Shown: piece by piece, positions 56,620 through 64,000 of the stretch
How positions within the stretch are numbered: the stretch's first letter is position 1
Layout of the letters: each line of letters begins with the position of its first letter
Assembly: GCF_008014695.1 (NCBI RefSeq)
Contig: NZ_VOXE01000001.1
Span: 62,001-126,000, forward strand
Length of the DNA stretch: 64,000 nucleotides
Reading direction: 5' to 3'
DNA from: Chryseobacterium sp.
Lineage (GTDB): Bacteria; Bacteroidota; Bacteroidia; Flavobacteriales; Weeksellaceae
The notes under the pieces: model-generated
Databases searched by the model: none
The model's input: the letters and a program-made list of their open reading frames with translations, nothing else
Told to the model about the DNA's origin: nothing
Translations under genes and position numbers: made by a program

Positions 56620-59007
56620 TTAATTTTTAACAGTTTCCTCATTAAATAATAAATTATTTTCTTCATCAAAACCAATGATCAGAATTTTGAATGCATCAGC
56701 GAAGTCATTGTTAAGAAATTCAATTTTGGAGTTTGCCTTTTCAAGAAAAGCAGGATTCCAGTACAGAACTTCTCGGCTGTCTTCGGAAAGTTTTTCCTGA
56801 ATTTCCCTTGATAGATTAATTAACTCAAAATTGTCGTTCTTATCATAACCTTTCAGCATAATTTCATTGTCTTTTACGGGTGCTTTTCCGTTTGCTCCGG
56901 TCATATTTCCTCTTTTACTGTATATCAGAACCGCATTACCTACCCAGCCATGTCCCTTTATTACTTTTACCATGGCGATGCTGCTGATCTCAACGCTTTC
57001 AAGCATACTTGGTTCAGTAGGAATTTCGTCATAAAAAAGCTTAGCTTTAGCATCTCTCATATAAGGAACAAGGTTTCCGAGACCATCCCTCTGCATCTGT
57101 AAGCCGGCAACTCTTCCTTGTAGCCAGTTTAATATACTGCCCGTTCCTATGTTCTGATTCTCGTTTACAAAATCAAAAATAATTGAATTTGCAGTGTTGA
57201 ACATTCCGCTGGTCAGGTCTTTTTCGAGTTTTTTGGTGGCATTCTGCTTTTGTGCAATCAGATTTATTTTTTCTATCAGAATGGCATTGTCTTTAATGGA
57301 TTTTTGGCTTTTTAGGTTATTAAATGCCCTCTCCAAGCGCATACTCTGTTTAGAATCTGATGTTTTTGGTCCCACATAATAAGAATGATAAGGCAGGATA
57401 CCTCGGTAGGGAGTGGGATTAACAAGTGGCTTGAATTTCAGGGTAAGATTCTGAGGAAGTGGATCATTATTTTTGTCCGGCATTAAAAAGTAGGTCACAG
57501 ACATGGGTTCCTCGATCAAAACATTGTTGATATAGATATTACCTTTGCTGTCTGTTTGTGTCTGAGCAGAGGCCATTTGGCCGGATGCATTTTTAAAAAG
57601 CAATGCAACATCTCTGTTTGGTAATGCACGACTGTTTTGTGCCAGTTTACCTTCAAAGGAAAGATATTCGCCCGATGATGCTTTAGGAGGAGAAACGGAT
57701 CCGGACATCAGAGAGTTCCAGCTAAATCTTTTCCAATTTTCCGAAATGAGAAGTGCATCCAGAGCTTCCGGATTTCCCTGTTTTGAAAAATATTGAGACG
57801 GAGTGTCTATTTTTGTTGGGAAATCCCCGGTAATCCATAAATAGCTGAGTAGATTATTTCCTTCAACTTCGTCAGCGTAGGAAACAGACGCGTCTTTTAC
57901 CAATACTGTTACGGGATTGGAAGAGGTGTTAATGTTAAAACTGTTTAACGACCGCTTGTTTTTATCAGGCATCATGTTTTCAACGTGCGGCCGCTTTACA
58001 TATTCAGCACCGGTTTTAAGAAAAAAGAGACGTTGTGATACCGGAATGTCTTTGTCATCAAAAACCGTCAGATATAAAATACTGTTTTTATTTCCCGCCA
58101 CTTTATATGGGATAGTTCCGGACAATGATCCTACTGGTTTCTTAATATTTCCCCGGTAAACCATTTTGTTGTTGATGGTTCCTATCACTTTATAATTCAT
58201 CAGTCCCGCGGACAGATTTGCAGAAGATAAGGTGTACTTGATCCCTTCTGTTGTGTTTTTTAATTGGAGCGCTACTCCCGAATGTGTAGCAGCAGGTAAA
58301 TCTATTTCCTGATTCTTGCCTTTATCATCTTCAATAATGAGTCTGTAATTTTTATTTTCCTTTGCGGTAAGTTGAAAAAGCGCAACATTCGGATCAAGAT
58401 TTTTAAAACTGACTACTTTATCATTCGGTTTTCCGGTTTCAATAACGTAACCACTCCATACCTTTGGAGGAGTACCTGCTGCGTTTAACCGGACAGCAAA
58501 TTTAGTCGCTGAATTTTCGATAAAACTGTTGCCTTCCGGGTAAACAGATGCTGTCCACGAATTGTCTTCTTTTTTTTGCAGCTTTTCAGTGGAAAGGGCA
58601 TTATAAACCGGCAAAAGTTTTATAAAGTCAAATTCCTGACTGAAAGAAGACATTAAGGGGGTGTAAGCTCTCAGATAATAGATGTTTTCCGGTAAATTTT
58701 CTTCCAGTTTCAGAATTCCACTGCCTTCAGCATTGGTTAAAAGAATCGTTTTTGAGTCGAGAAGTTTTTTGTCGCGGTCGTAAAGTTCTACAAAGAGTGT
58801 AGTTGAAAGACGGGATTTATGATAGCCACTAAATACAAAAGATTTAAATGATATAATGTCTCCGGCGATATATTCTTCCTTATCGGTCAAAAGATAAACT
58901 TTTTCCCCGGTATAACTGTTTTCCAGTGTTTCAATCGCCCGATCTAATTTTTCCTGACCATTAAGAGACAGGCTTGCAAAAATGATAAAGAATATAATTT
59001 TTTTCAT
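56620..59007 (-). CDS. Macroglobulin/plug-like secreted protein
   Basis: 795-residue exported protein (signal MKKIIFFIIFASLSLNG); the start at 59007 is chosen over an upstream ATG at 59052. The first half has MG2-like segments (EKVYLLTDKEEYIAGDIISFKSFVFSG, followed by YYLRAYTPLM). The second half includes a truncated TonB plug-like region, with LNWLQGRVAGLQM and SMLESVEISSIAMVKVIKG. This is a Bacteroidetes-specific architecture of unknown function. It lies in the same direction as the S41 peptidase, 25 bp upstream of it, so the two may form an operon for envelope processing. Confidence 0.75.
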   Translation of the reverse strand: MKKIIFFIIFASLSLNGQEKLDRAIETLENSYTGEKVYLLTDKEEYIAGDIISFKSFVFSGYHKSRLSTTLFVELYDRDKKLLDSKTILLTNAEGSGILKLEENLPENIYYLRAYTPLMSSFSQEFDFIKLLPVYNALSTEKLQKKEDNSWTASVYPEGNSFIENSATKFAVRLNAAGTPPKVWSGYVIETGKPNDKVVSFKNLDPNVALFQLTAKENKNYRLIIEDDKGKNQEIDLPAATHSGVALQLKNTTEGIKYTLSSANLSAGLMNYKVIGTINNKMVYRGNIKKPVGSLSGTIPYKVAGNKNSILYLTVFDDKDIPVSQRLFFLKTGAEYVKRPHVENMMPDKNKRSLNSFNINTSSNPVTVLVKDASVSYADEVEGNNLLSYLWITGDFPTKIDTPSQYFSKQGNPEALDALLISENWKRFSWNSLMSGSVSPPKASSGEYLSFEGKLAQNSRALPNRDVALLFKNASGQMASAQTQTDSKGNIYINNVLIEEPMSVTYFLMPDKNNDPLPQNLTLKFKPLVNPTPYRGILPYHSYYVGPKTSDSKQSMRLERAFNNLKSQKSIKDNAILIEKINLIAQKQNATKKLEKDLTSGMFNTANSIIFDFVNENQNIGTGSILNWLQGRVAGLQMQRDGLGNLVPYMRDAKAKLFYDEIPTEPSMLESVEISSIAMVKVIKGHGWVGNAVLIYSKRGNMTGANGKAPVKDNEIMLKGYDKNDNFELINLSREIQEKLSEDSREVLYWNPAFLEKANSKIEFLNNDFADAFKILIIGFDEENNLLFNEETVKN

Positions 59008-59250
59008 GGTAATGTTTTCGGTTTTAAAGATAAAAAAATATTCCGAAAACACCTGTTAATCAAAATTTATCTGGAAATATCCAAATCATATTCAGAAGAA
59101 GTTATATGCTGTAATATTACCCTTTTTCAAAAATTATTGACAACTCCACAAAAATTCAATAATTACCTACAGTAACAATGGAAAATATTTTAATCCGTTT
59201 TACTGTAACAAATATTTTAAATTGCAACTTACTCCTCAGATCACCGCGAT

Positions 59251-59760
59251 ATGTCAGCATTGGAAAAAAAATTTTTAGAAAAAATGGAAAAACACAAAGG
59301 TGTTATTTTCAAGATTTCCAAGATCTATATGGATAATGATGACGACCGGAAAGACCTTTTTCAGGAGATCACATTTCAGGTTTGGAAAGCGTATCCCACT
59401 TTTGAAGGGAGGAGCGAATTTTCTACCTGGCTTTACCGTATCGCGCTGAATACGGCAATTCTATTCCTGAAATCTGAAAAGAAACGCAGCTTCATTCAGA
59501 ATGATGAGGTGGACAAATTTAAATTGAACCACGAAGAGTACAATGATTCTGAAGAGCGCAGACTGAAGGAAATGTACGACGCCATCAACCGTTTAAATGC
59601 AATCGACAAGGCCCTTATTTTCTACTATCTGGAGAACTATTCCGGCAAAGAGATCGCCGCACAGATGGGTATTACAGAGGTGAATGCCCGTGTAAAACTG
59701 AACCGCGCAAAGCAAAAATTAAAAGAATTTATAAATACAAAATCTCATGGAATTCGATAA
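59251..59760 (+). CDS. ECF-type RNA polymerase sigma factor
   Basis: 169-residue sigma-70 family protein of the extracytoplasmic-function type. Region 2 is visible as DLFQEITFQVWKAYPTFEGRSEFSTWLYRIALNTAI at about residues 36-71. Region 4 is near 108-160, with the helix-turn-helix LENYSGKEIAAQMGITEVNARVKLNRAKQKL. It overlaps the next gene by 14 bp in another reading frame, so the downstream membrane protein is probably its regulator. Target promoters are not known. Confidence 0.92.
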   Translation: MSALEKKFLEKMEKHKGVIFKISKIYMDNDDDRKDLFQEITFQVWKAYPTFEGRSEFSTWLYRIALNTAILFLKSEKKRSFIQNDEVDKFKLNHEEYNDSEERRLKEMYDAINRLNAIDKALIFYYLENYSGKEIAAQMGITEVNARVKLNRAKQKLKEFINTKSHGIR

Positions 59761-60340
59761 CCTAAAAGAAATGTGGGACAAAGAGAAGATTTCTGAAACC
59801 CCCGAAATAAGCATGATACAGCAAAAAGAAATTCATCTGCCACTGGAGCGGCTCAGAAAAAAAATGAGAAACGAATTCTGGAGTACCGTGGTGTTTTTTG
59901 TGTTCATCATCCTCTTCTTTATATTTAAAGACTTTCACTTCTTTAAATTTAAAGTCTACTGCATTACCCTGGTGGCTTCAATGATGATGGTAACCGGCTT
60001 CTACTTCTTCAAATTCTTTCAGCTCTACCGCAATATGGGCGACATCAACCTGAGCACAAAAGAAAGCCTTCGCGACCTGATGTTTCAGTTCAAACTCAAC
60101 GAGCAGTACTACGTCTCCTTTTATATTGCCTTTGTGCCTTTTGTGGTATGCGAGATGCTGCTGATCTTTGATTATGTGCCGAGCCTGAAGATGATAGAGG
60201 GCCTTAACTTTATCCTTATTTTTGTAGGCAGCTGCCTGCTGATGTTAACGGTTCTGTATCTCTTCGGCAAATGGTGGTTCAGTTATTTTTATGGTAAAAA
60301 CATGAGGAAGATTCAGAAAATCTTCAACGATTTGAAATAA
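59747..60340 (+). CDS. Four-TM membrane protein, putative anti-sigma partner
   Basis: 197-residue protein whose N-terminal ~40 residues are soluble and charged (MEFDNLKEMWDKEKISETPE), followed by four hydrophobic helices at about residues 48-60, 68-88, 122-140 and 153-175. The small cytosolic N-terminal helix is where anti-sigma domains usually are, but no zinc-binding HxxxCxxC motif is present. Overlap of 14 bp with the sigma-factor gene supports coupled expression. The role is inferred from position only. Confidence 0.6.
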   Translation: MEFDNLKEMWDKEKISETPEISMIQQKEIHLPLERLRKKMRNEFWSTVVFFVFIILFFIFKDFHFFKFKVYCITLVASMMMVTGFYFFKFFQLYRNMGDINLSTKESLRDLMFQFKLNEQYYVSFYIAFVPFVVCEMLLIFDYVPSLKMIEGLNFILIFVGSCLLMLTVLYLFGKWWFSYFYGKNMRKIQKIFNDLK

Positions 60341-60342
60341 AA

Positions 60343-60376
60343 AAACTTCCCGGAAATTTCCGGGAAGTTTTTTTAT
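60343..60376 (+). terminator. Terminator after the sigma-factor operon
   Basis: Perfect 14-bp palindrome AAACTTCCCGGAAA/TTTCCGGGAAGTTT (60343-60370) with T8 tail. Confidence 0.92.
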
Positions 60377-60429
60377 TGGAATGGGCTCTAGCTGTTATTT
60401 ATTTGCAGTGAAATAGGCGTTAGCCCAAT

Positions 60430-62670
<2,241 letters not shown>

Positions 62671-62776
62671 TTAGAATTACAAATTTAGGGAATTTCCAAG
62701 GAGTATGAAATAGAGGGCACTCCAACTTTAAGATTAATTTAACCTTTGCTTCCCGGTTTTTCAGGCAGAAATTTCC

Positions 62777-62784
62777 TATTTTTG
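62777..62784 (+). promoter_or_regulatory. -7 box for tpx
   Basis: TATTTTTG, 20 nt upstream of the tpx ATG at 62805. Confidence 0.6.
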
Positions 62785-62804
62785 ATCAATTAAAAAATAA
62801 AATT

Positions 62805-63302
62805 ATGGCAGATATTACATTAAAGGGAAACCCCATTCATTCGGTAGGTTCCCTTCCTGAAGTAGGTTCTAATATTAAGGATTTTACCTTGGTTAACGAT
62901 AAACTTGAAACGAAAAAGCTTTCAGATTACAGCGGAAAAAGAAAGATCTTCAACATCTTCCCGAGTATTGATACCGGAATCTGTGCGGCTTCAGCCAGAA
63001 AATTCAATGAAGAAGCCGGAAATCTGGAGAACACGGTGGTCATCAACGTGTCAAAGGACCTTCCGTTTGCACTTGGACGATTCTGCGCCGCTGAAGGTTT
63101 GGACCATGTTGAATCCTTATCGGATTTCCGCGGAACCTTTGGAGACGATTACGGGGTGACTTTAACCGATTCCCCGATGGAAGGTTTGCTGAGCCGTGCG
63201 GTTATCGTAACCGACGAAAACGGAAAAGTGATCTACACCGAACAGATTCCCGAAATCGTTCAGGAACCCGACTACGAAAAAGCGCTGAATGCTTTAAAAT
63301 AG
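62805..63302 (+). CDS. tpx: Thiol peroxidase (Tpx)
   Basis: 165-residue atypical 2-Cys peroxiredoxin. The peroxidatic Cys60 lies in DTGICAASARKF (Thr57 two turns before it), and the resolving Cys94 in GRFCAAEG, matching the Tpx spacing of about 34 residues. The opening ITLKGNPIHSVGSLPEVG is typical. It reduces hydrogen and lipid peroxides using thioredoxin. A strong terminator follows. Confidence 0.95.
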   Translation: MADITLKGNPIHSVGSLPEVGSNIKDFTLVNDKLETKKLSDYSGKRKIFNIFPSIDTGICAASARKFNEEAGNLENTVVINVSKDLPFALGRFCAAEGLDHVESLSDFRGTFGDDYGVTLTDSPMEGLLSRAVIVTDENGKVIYTEQIPEIVQEPDYEKALNALK

Positions 63303-63320
63303 ATTTTTAATGATTGAATA

Positions 63321-63348
63321 AAAACGCAAAGCAATTTGCGTTTTTTTG
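63321..63348 (+). terminator. Terminator after tpx
   Basis: 10-bp stem AAAACGCAAA/TTTGCGTTTT (63321-63330 with 63335-63344) and T tail. Confidence 0.9.
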
Positions 63349-63361
63349 TAAAATCCCTTAA

Positions 63362-64000
63362 ATGAAACGCTCCGGCTCTGCTGATTTGCCCCTTCATTAC
63401 GGCCATGTTCCGCCCTGGCTGTACGAACGCATGTCTAAACTCGGGCTTGCGGTTTTTGAAGTGCTGCTGAGCGATTATGGGAAAGATGAGGTCATCCGCA
63501 GAATGAGTGACCCGTTCTGGTTTCAGTGTTTCGGCGCGGTAATGGGAATGGACTGGCATTCTTCCGGAATCACCACCTCAGTTTTGGGCGCTTTGAAAAA
63601 AGTGGTCAACCCGAATGCAAAATCTCTCGGAATTTATATTGCCGGCGGAAAAGGAAAATTTTCACGAGAAACACCCGCGGAACTCTTAAAAATCTGCGAA
63701 AATACGGGGCTGAACGGTCATGAACTCGTGAGAGCCAGCAAACTTTCGGCGAAAGTGGACAATACTGCGGTTCAGGATGGGTATCAACTTTATACACACA
63801 ATTTCATCCTCAGCAACGAAGGGAAATGGGCCGTGATTCAGCAGGGAATGAATGTGAAAGATAAAACCGCGCGACGTTATCACTGGCATTCCGAAAATCT
63901 GAAATCTTTTGTGGAAGAACCGCACAGCGGAATTTCCGGCGTGAATCAGGGAAGAATCCTGAACCTTACTTCCCATTTTGCTGAAGAAAACCGCAACGGC
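63362..64000 (+). CDS. DUF763 protein (N-terminal part, cut by window end)
   Basis: An uninterrupted frame of 213 codons runs from the ATG at 63362 to the last base of the window. It matches DUF763: LPLHYGHVPPWLYERMSKLGL near residues 9-29, DPFWFQCFGAVMGMDWHSSGITTSVLGALKK near 50-80 and LGIYIAGGKGKFSRETP near 89-105. The family is common in archaea and thermophiles and sporadic in Bacteroidetes; function unknown. The usual length is about 380-400 residues, so roughly half lies beyond position 64000. On the opposite strand only shadow frames exist. Confidence 0.85.
   Translation, partial: MKRSGSADLPLHYGHVPPWLYERMSKLGLAVFEVLLSDYGKDEVIRRMSDPFWFQCFGAVMGMDWHSSGITTSVLGALKKVVNPNAKSLGIYIAGGKGKFSRETPAELLKICENTGLNGHELVRASKLSAKVDNTAVQDGYQLYTHNFILSNEGKWAVIQQGMNVKDKTARRYHWHSENLKSFVEEPHSGISGVNQGRILNLTSHFAEENRNG

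Overview
This window reads as chromosome of a Flavobacteriia member of the Chryseobacterium/Kaistella/Epilithonimonas type (Weeksellaceae). That assignment is inferred from the AT-rich composition and from many upstream regions carrying the Bacteroidetes -7 promoter hexamer/octamer TAnnTTTG with little sign of Shine-Dalgarno sequences. It is also inferred from gene content: a SusC-like TonB receptor, DUF493, a PER/CIA-like class A2 beta-lactamase, monomeric isocitrate dehydrogenase and macroglobulin-like lipidless secreted giants. No species can be named from the sequence alone.

Region 1 (1-4.54 kb) is the right end of a mobile element. It holds a short RadC/JAB protein, a DUF932 protein, a frameshifted and truncated ssb remnant, about 650 bp without a convincing gene, a 71-aa hypothetical protein, and a large serine recombinase. 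The recombinase reading frame runs into the 3' half of a tRNA-Arg(ACG) gene, which marks the probable attachment site. The left end lies outside the window.

Region 2 (4.5-16.5 kb) is core chromosome. It contains a periplasmic-binding-protein-like lipoprotein, mtgA, a PF10136 membrane protein, a DciA-like protein with recF, a UbiA-like membrane protein, and a 1973-residue alpha-2-macroglobulin homologue. That homologue has no thioester motif and carries a calcium-repeat/SusC-box insert.

Region 3 (16.5-31.9 kb) is dominated by small stand-alone enzymes: DUF1569, VOC, GNAT, SRPBCC, DUF1801 and SDR proteins. They are followed by a thiolase, an alpha/beta hydrolase, an MBL-fold hydrolase, a glutaminyl cyclase lipoprotein, a deoxynucleoside kinase, an ArsC-like reductase, a TIGR01777 epimerase, DUF493, DUF4197 and a membrane-anchored glutamate-synthase-like FMN protein. 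A long palindromic REP-like element sits at 19.5 kb.

Region 4 (32-42.9 kb) is housekeeping: purB and purL (purine synthesis), a diacylglycerol kinase, dnaN, a TPR protein, pheT and a META-domain lipoprotein.

Region 5 (42.9-50.3 kb) begins with a minus-strand run of six closely packed genes: a Gfo/Idh/MocA oxidoreductase, a small secreted protein, a class A beta-lactamase, 3-hydroxyacyl-CoA dehydrogenase, a GT-C-like membrane protein and a very acidic small protein. Next come pcm and small genes on the plus strand. A cobalamin-riboswitch-like leader follows, and its only downstream gene is an acyl-CoA thioesterase interrupted by an in-frame TAA.

Region 6 (50.3-64 kb) contains hutU, a TonB-dependent receptor, an S41 peptidase, a large macroglobulin/plug-like secreted protein, an ECF sigma factor overlapping a 4-TM partner, icd (monomeric), tpx, and the first 213 codons of a DUF763 protein cut by the window end.
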